Shown in pieces: positions 55,901-63,300 of a stretch of DNA of 64,000 nt. This DNA comes from Lachnospiraceae bacterium MD335 (GTDB taxonomy: Bacteria; Bacillota; Clostridia; Lachnospirales; Lachnospiraceae): assembly GCA_000403335.2 (NCBI GenBank), contig KE159628.1, positions 614,241-678,240 on the forward strand. The letters are read 5' to 3'. The notes beneath the pieces were generated by a model that worked only from the letters and a program-made list of their open reading frames with translations, did not search any database and was not told the origin of the DNA. Within the stretch, counting starts at the first letter, position 1. Each line of letters begins with the position of its first letter. A program made the position numbers and the translations under genes.

Positions 55901-57779
55901 CAAATATCTTTATAATGACGAGACTCCGATTACAATTGAGGAGCCTGTGACGATCACGGCGTTTGCGGTAAAGGACGGCTTGGATAACAGCGATGTTGTT
56001 TCATTTACGTACACAATTACAGACGAATCTCCTGTCGATCCTGAAAAACCGGAAATTAAGACAATTAATATCAATGAATGTACGATAACGGTTCCTTCTG
56101 CGATTTATAATAAAAAGGCAGGAAATAAACAGTCGGTAACATATGTGACCTATAACTACACTGACGCAGCCGGAAATGAGAAGAATGTCAAATTTGCAGA
56201 GGACGTTGATTATGAGGCTGCATGGGAAAAGGCAGGCAATGAGTATAAGGTAACATTACAGGGTAAAGGAAGATCTGCATCAGGAAGAGACGTAGACGGA
56301 TTTATTATTGATAAAGACTCCAAAACGGAACCTATTACATATAAGGTATACGCATCTGCAAAGGATGCCGGTCTTGTCAATATCAGTAAAGCAAAAGTAG
56401 ACTTTAAGGCGAATGTAAAAGCGAATTTGAAAACGGCGCATTATACCGGTTACGCGCATGAAGTGCGTTATGAAGATCTCGATTTTTCAAAAGACAAAAC
56501 CGGACTGAAAAATGTACCTAAGGATTATATAAGAATTGCTTGCAGAAACAACATCAATGCAGGAAAAGCAACCGTGTCAATTTCGGTGGATCCAAAGTTT
56601 GAGAATGGCAAATATGCAGGTTCAAAGACGCTTACGTTTACCATTAAAAAAGCAGCGTTAAATAAAAATTCTGCTAAAGCAACCGCGCTTGCAGAATTCG
56701 ATAAAAATGCTTCCGAGAAGCAGCAGTACATGGGCTCTGCCATTGAGGCAAAGAACCTTAAAGTGAAACCGAAGAATGGCAGAGAAGGCTCTCTGCGCAA
56801 GAATGAGGACTACACGGTAACCTACAAGAACAGCGTCAAGTCAGGAACTGTAACAGTAAACGTGACCGTAAAAGGTGTTGGAAATAATCTTTCAGGCAGT
56901 TGGTCAGGCTCCTTCACAATAAAGCAGCTTGATTTAAGCGATAAAACGCTTACTTTTGACACGAATGAAGGAAAACTGCCCTATTCACCAAAGGGCGCAA
57001 AGCTTGGAACAATTACCGTAACAAAGGACGGAAAAGCTTGTACGCTGCGCGCGGGTGTTGACTATACCGCGAAATACGTGTACACGGATAAGGCAAAGAA
57101 GTACGATGTTGGCGGCAAAGTGACAGCAACCATTACGGGCAAAGGCTTGTGCAAGGGAACGACGACCTTTAAGGATCTTGAAATCATAAAGGCTGATTTC
57201 GATGAGCACATTATCGTGTCCGATGATGTAACTGCGGATAGTGATTCATTTAAGGCAGATAAAGGCAAGGCATTGTCAAAGGCTGTCACGGTAACGGATA
57301 CAGCGGGCGTGAAGCTGAGCTTAAATAAGGATTACAAAATAATCGACATAAAAGGCGTATCCGATACGGAGGAAAAGACGTTTACAATCCAACCGATCGG
57401 TAAGAATGCAAAGAACTATACGGGAACAAAAATCATTCCGTACAGAGTAGCGAAAAATCTTGCAAAGGATAAAAACTTTATATTTAATAAAGATTTAGAA
57501 AAGAAAGATCCACTTGCATACGACGGAAGAAATCCCGTAAAGCTTACGACAGCTCAAATTGATAAATATATCAATAAAAATATCAGTACGGATAATCCGC
57601 ACTACGACACACGTACCTACAGACTTGGCGGTAAGAATGCAAACATTGAGATTGTACCGGGAACGTACAAGAACAATGCGAAGAAAGGAACAGCGCAAGT
57701 CACCGTACGCGGCATTGCCGGAGTAGACGGCGGCTTCTATGGTCAGAAGGTATTGAAGTTTAAGATTGTAGAGAAATAA
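49902..57779 (+). CDS. Giant secreted pectate lyase with two PL1 domains
   Basis: 2625 residues from the ATG at 49902 (AAGGGAG upstream). Signal peptide 1-36 (ends SLAA-E). A Glu/Ser/Thr-rich linker fills about 37-150, then a beta domain to about 310. Two PL1 parallel beta-helix domains lie near 344-856 and 1226-1713; both have the calcium/catalytic blocks WIDHCTFYKSYDG, VSWCRF or ISWCEF, and RMPRLRFG or RLPRLRFG with the catalytic Arg. Between them are two beta-sandwich modules ending in AGTYYVASADGEL or PGEYYVTGNG. Three Chb_hex-like repeats (GATIYYTI, DSIYYTKG, AAIYYTTD) lie near 1761-2043, and six end repeats of the 'DYTV.Y.N...G...V.V.G' type reach the stop. It cleaves polygalacturonate by elimination outside the cell. 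Two catalytic copies differ enough for distinct product ranges. Confidence 0.93.
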   Translation: MSRLGKSFKNRFLRQALALVLAGSMVMSGMPASLAAESSDGKTSIETEVQGASVSEEAAEDEEVEQKESSEAETQEKESAKPTEETETASKTETTTKETDKETEKSSEETSKESTNSSEIRESEESESESEETSETEGSEEENEANSFTSNDAALAEGHSYALWDVNGLVQNNKGTTSGIQSTKGIYKNSENDNDILFVDAIADNAKFAVSNEGDRIQINFNTKIYIPVKVDNNVAKIILYQSGVSKKENLMVANQDSSGNAKSYFAISEAEGNLQEAECTAFDLGETVSGRKYYKTEWTCTLKDSVSSALICVEVKDANNYVTKIISGKEVEKPRDDVYDDAAGDSADLVKYNMEGYANNYGVTGGGAMKIDAANYHKVGTAEEFLQALVDIKKASKPSVIRITKNLNLGCNEIKNISNYSQVISAHKNQPLCSPVLGTKDEPGTGVSMLSLDGFQNLTIFSTNGAAIKHCCIVLKDSKNIVFRNLVFDELWEWDDLVYYKADENGDPELKNGELQLTQGDYDRNDWDYIGVDMNSDGIWIDHCTFYKSYDGVIDIKNPKEDGEERVTVSWCRFEGKSAPDKNGNHPFYDKQLEWLKENIDSTNYYRALMSEEGTSVAVTATDGKIFTKTQSATIQGEGFSDSLIESYTLGQKKTHLLGQGDEATNAVGIRATFANNIYKNSMDRMPRLRFGNAHMYNTVLDASDIYYAHKLEGGDSEEAEAERKKLDGHLVSNGAISTMDGNVFIDTCYIDGIEGPILSGNGGSAPGYIGWDNCKYKKGDDTLELDIQYKNNTDNKDYKLTKEAFTNKLPENYVYSLYTGELDNLREYLSNKTGAGVVSMTDLQWTKVSYGDGNTDNSNPTNWDPSADNDPSEDEGTEPPEPDNPPVVQNDKELRADTLDTQAALTADLKVNDYFTVTKGCEVAEGSATINDITFTKYIKLSTKGSKENSIQITSSGKGTATVYVASNDGIAVKTVQLLDSTGKVVADFVSDVTQAEAVTLQIPEAGTYYVASADGELHVYGIDLKEDESSGEETPIIEFSLSADEIKWINLTQNSDGKDQRVLKEKYRRNGFTIQATEANTVVVDKSKKSVDGKQFTQRIKLGSAGSADSRSIRFKAETAGTLTVFEASASTKETRECRLYKVGTTQPILTEEAPMGDPVKKTFEITEPGEYYVTGNGAINICYIAFSNQTGGITPPDPGEYAPEEVDAEWTTLPALIAESVYDAEDAKDASKVMYNLEGYAGAANVTGGGLIREDTAGYYKVTDEKEFLEALSEVRNVTDRPNVIEITTDLNLGKLELKEKFGLNILAKGEKTEDGKNGDFSAVIKAYTIQPRMHPTLKKTGVSYLNMHAFQNLTIFSKNGATIKHAGLKFEDVSTKNVIIRNLAFDELWEWDEGGLDAKGEYKVPGDYDINDWDYITIDEHAEGIWIDHCTFYKSYDGLIDIKNNSNDNNYYQRVTISWCEFLPGSKDNVFFNEQMKWLEDNINNEEVEIAYYRQLRKEKMKAPNADKTMSAKDVWWYVYGQKKAHLLGSADSATADKVMRVTFANNYHKNAMSRLPRLRFGKVHEYNCVFDAQQMDVQYQIGNPHITGNGAISACNGEMLLENCYIRGLRSPLRSGYSSSKDDRGYINAVDSVYYYIDKNTKQMQLTTPEISESSAGKKITDEVKFKEKLPEGYVFTTRDATQLYKTVVPYAGAGKLDMTTVQWEATNYGTNNVGSETPSSPSQIEPAIPSEYDEMPTTPWDDPENPDNPPTEPTTIDAPTASPAEEAQFPSTGGEITLDCTTDGATIYYTISDTESGLTDPADAANKNRVPYDKGTKIPITKETYIWAVAVKDDKASEPLKCHYTVLAEGAVARPIATPGSSKPVATGTKVTLSAMGEFDSIYYTKGATPDTTADPTKEDSGREPFNSETGIIITEAVTIKAVAKKGDTYSDVATFTYTIKTDTPDDGKKVKAPVADPEAGAVKKGTQVRLKSETQGAAIYYTTDKTDPAAESKYLYNDETPITIEEPVTITAFAVKDGLDNSDVVSFTYTITDESPVDPEKPEIKTININECTITVPSAIYNKKAGNKQSVTYVTYNYTDAAGNEKNVKFAEDVDYEAAWEKAGNEYKVTLQGKGRSASGRDVDGFIIDKDSKTEPITYKVYASAKDAGLVNISKAKVDFKANVKANLKTAHYTGYAHEVRYEDLDFSKDKTGLKNVPKDYIRIACRNNINAGKATVSISVDPKFENGKYAGSKTLTFTIKKAALNKNSAKATALAEFDKNASEKQQYMGSAIEAKNLKVKPKNGREGSLRKNEDYTVTYKNSVKSGTVTVNVTVKGVGNNLSGSWSGSFTIKQLDLSDKTLTFDTNEGKLPYSPKGAKLGTITVTKDGKACTLRAGVDYTAKYVYTDKAKKYDVGGKVTATITGKGLCKGTTTFKDLEIIKADFDEHIIVSDDVTADSDSFKADKGKALSKAVTVTDTAGVKLSLNKDYKIIDIKGVSDTEEKTFTIQPIGKNAKNYTGTKIIPYRVAKNLAKDKNFIFNKDLEKKDPLAYDGRNPVKLTTAQIDKYINKNISTDNPHYDTRTYRLGGKNANIEIVPGTYKNNAKKGTAQVTVRGIAGVDGGFYGQKVLKFKIVEK

Positions 57780-57792
57780 ATTTTCTGGCAGA

Positions 57793-57829
57793 CACCCCCG
57801 CCCTTGGATGTGATTCCGAGGGCGGGGTG
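57793..57829 (+). terminator. GC-rich hairpin after the pectate lyase gene
   Basis: CACCCCCGCCCT (57793-57804) pairs with AGGGCGGGGTG (57819-57829) with a single bulged C and a 14-base loop. It starts 14 bases after the stop. The T run is poor, but the stem is the most stable in the region. Confidence 0.7.
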
Positions 57830-57972
57830 CTTGTGCGTTTGGAGACGGGTAAATATATGCCTGCAAGGAAAAGATGACAGCAGAAAACATACATATAGCT
57901 GACATTATAAAATTATATTTTTAATTTATTGTAAAAAAAATAAAAGAAAATTTAAGAGTTTTGGAAAAATAA

Positions 57973-58001
57973 TTGAACAAGGCACAGTAATATGTTATAC
58001 T
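57973..58001 (+). promoter_or_regulatory. Promoter of the RelA/SpoT-domain operon
   Basis: TTGAAC (57973-57978), a 17-base spacer and TATACT (57996-58001). Transcription would start near 58008, fifty bases before the ATG at 58058. The operon thus has its own strong promoter, separate from the pectate lyase gene. Confidence 0.7.
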
Positions 58002-58057
58002 AATAGCGTCTTTGATAAATGTTTTTCTTGAAATAAATACGTGATGGTGAAGAGAGC

Positions 58058-59080
58058 ATGAATGAACAGTATGTAGAAGCGAGAATTCGGGAATTCTCTA
58101 AAAAGCGAATTTTTTATGAAAATTTTGCAGAGCAGGTACTCAACATTTTGAAGGTAATTATAAAGGAAGAATATCCGGATATAAAAATCGCATCGTATTC
58201 TAAACGGGCAAAAGAGATAGAAAGCTTAAGGAAAAAGCTCCGTAAGGATAAATATAATGAGACCAGTGAAATTACGGACTTAGCGGGTGTCAGAATTATT
58301 ACATATAGCAAAAAGGATATTCCGTTAATTGCAGGAATCATTAAAAGCAGTTTTGACGTTGACATTCAAAATTCCATTGATAAAACACTTTCTTTGGGGA
58401 ATAATAAAGTGGGCTATCGTGGTGACCATTATGTGGTATCTTTTAGTGCGGACAGGGCTCGGATGCCGGAAAATAAGAATTTTAAAGACTTAAAGTGTGA
58501 AATTCAGGTTACGAGCTTAATTGCGCATACATGGTCTGAGATTACACATGAGAAAGGCTATAAGTTTGAGGGAGAATTGCCAGAAGAATTAGAACGTAGA
58601 AAAAATTTATTGGCTGGAATGTTGGAACTGGCAGATTTAGAGATGGATGCATATGTAGAATCTTTTGATAGTTATGTCAGTAAGATTGAACAGGAAATAG
58701 AAAAGGGCTGTCTTAAATATCAGATAAATTCGATGTCATTGGAACGATTTATGGCTTGGAGATTTCCTGACATAGCGCCGCAGATATTTAGGGATGTGGA
58801 TTTAATTCTTAATGAGCTAAGGTTGTATGGTCTGAGTACCATAAAAGAATTAGATGAACTAATTCGTTCGGAATATGAAACGGAGATTCGAAAAGCTGAG
58901 TGGAGATCTTTGGATGGAATAATACGAAACATATTGATATTACATGATGCTGAACTATATTTCACAAAAGTATGGAATCCGTCCATGAATCAGATGAATA
59001 GAAAAAATTATGAGTTATATCAGAAATTCGGTGTGGATGTAGATAGAATTTGCAACGAACACAATATCTGTATTGTATAG
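58058..59080 (+). CDS. RelA/SpoT-domain nucleotide pyrophosphokinase with unknown C-terminal domain
   Basis: 340 residues. The synthetase domain covers about 20-190: KRAKEIESLRKKL, ITDLAGVRIITYSKKD with the ATP/Mg site Asp and Arg, GYRGDHYVV with the nucleotide-stacking Tyr, and EIQVTSLIAHTWSEITHEKG with the catalytic Glu. There is no HD hydrolase domain and no TGS/ACT, so it is a small alarmone synthetase. The last 150 residues are helical with RFMAWRFPDIAPQIFRDVDL, and I do not recognise them. Housekeeping small synthetases are about 210-260 residues, whereas toxic (toxSAS, CapRel-like) forms have extra domains and neighbours such as those here. It leads an AT-rich three-gene operon. Confidence 0.85.
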   Translation: MNEQYVEARIREFSKKRIFYENFAEQVLNILKVIIKEEYPDIKIASYSKRAKEIESLRKKLRKDKYNETSEITDLAGVRIITYSKKDIPLIAGIIKSSFDVDIQNSIDKTLSLGNNKVGYRGDHYVVSFSADRARMPENKNFKDLKCEIQVTSLIAHTWSEITHEKGYKFEGELPEELERRKNLLAGMLELADLEMDAYVESFDSYVSKIEQEIEKGCLKYQINSMSLERFMAWRFPDIAPQIFRDVDLILNELRLYGLSTIKELDELIRSEYETEIRKAEWRSLDGIIRNILILHDAELYFTKVWNPSMNQMNRKNYELYQKFGVDVDRICNEHNICIV

Positions 59081-59096
59081 AACAGAGGGGGGAACA

Positions 59097-59294
59097 ATGG
59101 AAAAGAAAAAACAATATTTTGGATATGATGAAGAACAGATTCGAGAGGTATTTCGTAACAGTAAGGATCAGGTAGATACAAATAGTAAAATTGAAGACAC
59201 TTCAACTTTGTCACAGTTAGTTGAAGCAAGTGGTAGATTGCTAAAAGAAAACAAAGATTTTTTGCATATGATATACAATGATTTAGATGATTAA
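59097..59294 (+). CDS. Small acidic helical protein, unknown
   Basis: 65 residues from the ATG at 59097, six bases after GAGGGGGG, the strongest ribosome site in this operon. Charged and helical throughout: YFGYDEEQIREVFRNSKDQ, LSQLVEASGRLLKENKDF, ending YNDLDD. No known domain. It is placed 16 bases after the alarmone synthetase gene. Size, charge and strong translation would suit an antitoxin for the synthetase, by analogy with toxSAS pairs; this is inference only. Confidence 0.7.
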   Translation: MEKKKQYFGYDEEQIREVFRNSKDQVDTNSKIEDTSTLSQLVEASGRLLKENKDFLHMIYNDLDD

Positions 59295-59318
59295 ATAGCT
59301 TGGAGGCATGATTTCGAT

Positions 59319-59822
59319 ATGTCAGAAAAATACAAATGGATGACCGAACAAGAATATATGGAAGAAATAAGTTATTTAGATAAACTTTTACGTGATTTTT
59401 GTGAGGGCAGTGATTTATATCCGTATGAGTCAGTGAAGACAAATATTAAGACTTTGAAGGATATTATTGTCAGGGTTCATAAAAGAAAGCATTATTTTAA
59501 AGTATTTCATAAAGAAATGATTACTTCAGAGTATAAGGAAACAGCTTTATATTGTTACTGGTATTTAAAATTACGGCCGTTATGGATTGAACCGGATAAT
59601 GTGAGTTCGGAAAGGATTAATGAAAAATTTGCATTATATTTATACATTTCACTACTGAAAAAATATAATGAGGATTTTTCTTTAAAGGACGGGATAAATA
59701 TATCGCATATCAGGGAGCTTTTATATTCCTTTCGGTTTAGAGATTTTACAAAAGAATCAATGATACTAATGCTAGAGCCGTACTATTATGAATATTTAAA
59801 GAAGAAAGATGCGGTATTTTGA
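59319..59822 (+). CDS. Unknown 167-residue protein of the RelA/SpoT operon
   Basis: 167 residues, no membrane segment, rich in Tyr, Lys and Glu. GGAGG lies about 12 bases before the ATG at 59319. Features: WMTEQEYMEEISYLDKLLRD, HKRKHYFKVFHKEM, YCYWYLKLRPLWIEP, LLEL-like end PYYYEYLKKK. Predicted mostly helical. I do not recognise the family. It is 24 bases downstream of the small acidic gene and is as AT-rich as the rest, so it belongs to the same unit. Confidence 0.65.
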   Translation: MSEKYKWMTEQEYMEEISYLDKLLRDFCEGSDLYPYESVKTNIKTLKDIIVRVHKRKHYFKVFHKEMITSEYKETALYCYWYLKLRPLWIEPDNVSSERINEKFALYLYISLLKKYNEDFSLKDGINISHIRELLYSFRFRDFTKESMILMLEPYYYEYLKKKDAVF

Positions 59823-60152
59823 ATAATTGTCTGTTTCTTGACGCAAAACAGTTTGTTTGAGCATAAAATATACTTGTCGTCTGTTGATGTGCAATCTCCA
59901 ATTAACTGGAGTGCAAAATTGGACACATTTGAGATCTTATAATTTTTAAGCGATGGAAGACTAATAGAGGTTCATAAAAAGGTGGTATTGTTGGGACAGA
60001 AGATTAAGCAAAATGAGAGTGGAAAATATCACGGGAACTGTTATTTAAATTTGGGAAAAGGATTTTCTCATAACACTATACGCACTCACCAGTAAAAAAT
60101 TCGCGATAAATATCAGGATTTATATGAAAACAACAAAACGCTTTATAATAAG
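59823..60152. other. Intergenic region, possible mobile-element relic
   Basis: About 330 bases without a credible gene. A TTG at 59992 opens a short frame, LGQKIKQNESGKYHGNCYLN, that stops at 60093 (LGKGFSHNTIRTHQ), and another stretch KIRDKYQDLYENNKTLYNKK follows in the next frame. These look like fragments of one decayed gene. The segment near 59915-59935 (GGAGTGCAAAATTGGACAC) is reminiscent of insertion-sequence ends, but no partner end was found. Confidence 0.3.
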
Positions 60153-60197
60153 AAAGCCCTACTTGTACAAAATTCACAGTACAAGTGGGGCTTTTTT
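60153..60197 (+). terminator. Rho-independent terminator
   Basis: A 16-base arm at 60153-60168 pairs with 60179-60194 (one G-T) over a 10-base loop and is followed by six T. It insulates the RelA/SpoT operon from the acetylesterase gene. Confidence 0.85.
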
Positions 60198-60322
60198 GTA
60201 AAATTATTTGTCAAAATTAGTTTGACTATGACCTTATGTCATACTTTATAATAAAAATATAGCATTAGAGTGTAAAAGGGCTTTTTGTGCTCTCAACGTA
60301 AAAAGGAAAAGGAGGAGCGGGT

Positions 60323-63300
60323 ATGCTAAATATGAAGAACAAACTGGCAAAGCGGATTATGGCGTTTGTGCTGTCGGGAGCAATGGTAATCTCCGGACTT
60401 GCACCAACGGGAATGACCGCGTATGCCGCTGAAGCCTCGGATGATACGGGGAGTGGTTACAGTAGGGAAGTAGACACGACCGTGACGGATGAAGTGTCAC
60501 AGGATGAGGAGAACGATGAAGAGGCGGCTTTCGACGAGACCGTTCAAGTGGTGAATACGGAGGAGACAGAGGCGGAAACGGCGGCTGAATCACAGATACA
60601 GACTTCTGAGACGGAGTCTTCTTTGCGTACGGTAAGTGAGGAAGAGACGGTGGCTCAATCACAGACTTCTGAAGTGAAGTCTTCTTTGCATGCAGAGGAT
60701 ATGGAGGAAGAAGTTGATGATAAAAATGTTCAGGCAACAGCGCCATCAGCAGATAGCACAGTTTGGACAGCATATCCAAGTGACGCTGAAAAGATTTTTA
60801 AGGGATCCTTTTTTGGAAATAATATAGGAACTGATAATGGGCAGGCTGTGATAAAAGCGGATGCGGATGGCAGTATGTATCTTGAGGATAAAGGTAAAGC
60901 TAAACTTGGAAAGAATGATGACGGATTTGTAATGTATTACTATCAAGTACCCAAGAACACAAAGTTTACTCTTACGGCAAGAGCAAGAATTGAATTTATA
61001 AAGACGGATAGTACACAATCAGCTTTTGGTCTTATAGCAAGAGATGATATGTATGTTGATCAGCTAGTGAGTGGTTTAAATTCCAGCTGGATAGGTGCAT
61101 GCATGAATGGTCAGGTAGCAAAGGCTGGTTATAAAAGAGTTCAGGGACAGCAATTGTCCACTGAGCTATTCGATTTTAACGCTCCAGCGGCAACAGGCGA
61201 TGTCTATGATTTAGGCATTTCATATGATGGCACAAAATACACAATTCAAATTAATGATATACAATATGAAGAGGAGTCACTGGATCTTTTTGCTTCAGAT
61301 ACGGATAATCTGTATATTGGAATGATTGCGACAAGAAGTACAAAGGTAAAGTACGACAGAATATATCTAGCAACAGGTGACAATAATTCCAATGTCATTA
61401 TGGATCAAAGAGCAGATGTTTCCGGTACAATAAGCGGAATAACAACTGAACTTGAAACGGGTACAACAATTCACTTTACAGATGCCGATGGCACAGTGAC
61501 AGAGGGCGAAATCACAAAAGAGGGTGACACGTATAAGTATTCCGCTAAATTGTATGCAGGAGAATATACGGTTGCTCTGAGTGACACAAGCTATACTGTA
61601 TCTAACGGCAGTCCGGTAACAGTCGCGAACAAGGCGGCAACAAAACTGGATAATGTTACTGCGGATATTACAGTAAAAGGAATTCAGAGAGTTCAGGTAT
61701 CAGGAGCCATTACAGGAGCTTCTTTTGATGATTTAAAGCTTACCTTCTTATGCGAGAAAAGCGGAGATAAGGTTGAGGTAAGGGTTAACAGTGCAAACAC
61801 ATGGTCTGCTATGTTGGCAGTTAATTCGGCATATGCTTTAACTGCGGATGCAACAGGTATAAAAGATTACATAATTAACATGGAAAACATAACTGTTGCG
61901 GAGCAGGCGTTAACAGAACAAAATATCGAATTTACAGAAAAGACCAAACATAAAATAACACTCCAAAAGAGCATAGAAGGTCTTTATAAGGACAGCCTTG
62001 ATTTAAGAGATGTTAAAATAATTTTCTCTAATAAAACAGATGAGGGATATGAAACCAAACGAGGCATTGATGAAGAGGTTCAGCTTAGAGATGGCAGTTA
62101 TGCCGTTAGCTTGGAAATACCTGTTAAGATTAAGGTGGCAAATAATAATGATCCCGAAGGCAACGGAATAGCCGAGTATCCGGTTAGCATAGAATTGAAT
62201 GACTTAAACGTTTCAGGCGAAGCATCCTATCCGTTGGCTTTCGAAGAGCGAATGGTTTGGGATTTTGCAGCAGAAGATCCCTTGCTTCCGATAGGAGACA
62301 TACAAGCTTCTGAGGATTACTTTTACAACGGACTTCTTGTTAAAACAAAAAGTGTTTCAAATGTAGGAAAGTTTGGCGTGCAAGGTCCTTCGAATAACAG
62401 GGTGCAGATCAATGATGGTGCAGAAGTATGGATTCCCGTGGCTGGTTCAGGTACGGTTACAATCAAGACGAGCAGTACTAATGGTGATAAATACACAATA
62501 GATGGCGTTGCGGCAAGTACGGTGCAAGCTGGTACAGAGGGTGCAAGGACTTTTAGCTATGAAGATAAACCGATTGGCTCTTACATGGTTCTTAAGTCAA
62601 CTGCCGGAATAGAAAATGGTAAAACACTGTCAGTTTACCTTGAAAAGATTGCTATCACCCGCACAAAGGAACCAGAGGGCGGTAATGTCCCGACAAAGAA
62701 GCGCACGATATGGCTCGTCGGTGATTCGACAGTATGTACATACATTAATCCCGATGGTACACATAGAGATCAGGACCGGTATTATCAGCGTTGGGGTTAC
62801 GGCACAATGCTTGATAAGTATTTGGACGACAATTATAAAGTGAATAATATTGCACTGTCAGGAAGAAGTTCAAAGAGCTTTTTGAGTGAGAGTGTGTATT
62901 CAACTTTAATCGGCGCAAGCGGGATTCGTGAAGGCGATGTTCTTATCATTGGTTTTGGGCACAATGATGAGAAAAGGAATCCTACCCATTATACAAATCC
63001 GAACGGAGATTACCAAACAGAGGGAAGCTTTGCGAAATCATTATATGACAATTATGTAAAGATTGCGTTGGATAAAGGTGCACAGCCGATTCTTTGCACA
63101 CCGATTGTTCATTTGAGAAAAGACAATAATTATGCAAATGAGCATATTGTATCTAGTGGAGAAGGTCCGGATAGTGCAGGAAATACAATAACGTATGAAG
63201 GCGGAGATTATCCGAAGGCGATTCGTGATTTGGGAACGGCAGTTAATGTGCCGGTGGTAGATTTGACACAGCTTACAGGTGAAAAGTGGGCGGAATTAGG

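Noticed and set aside
59915-59935. Insertion-sequence-like end with GGACAC
   Set aside because: No matching inverted end or target duplication was found in the gap, so a mobile element is not claimed as a feature.
60357-60779. Minus-strand frame of 140 codons opposite the start of the acetylesterase
   Set aside because: Its Pro/Ser/His-rich translation mirrors the acidic linker; the plus strand has a signal peptide and ribosome site.
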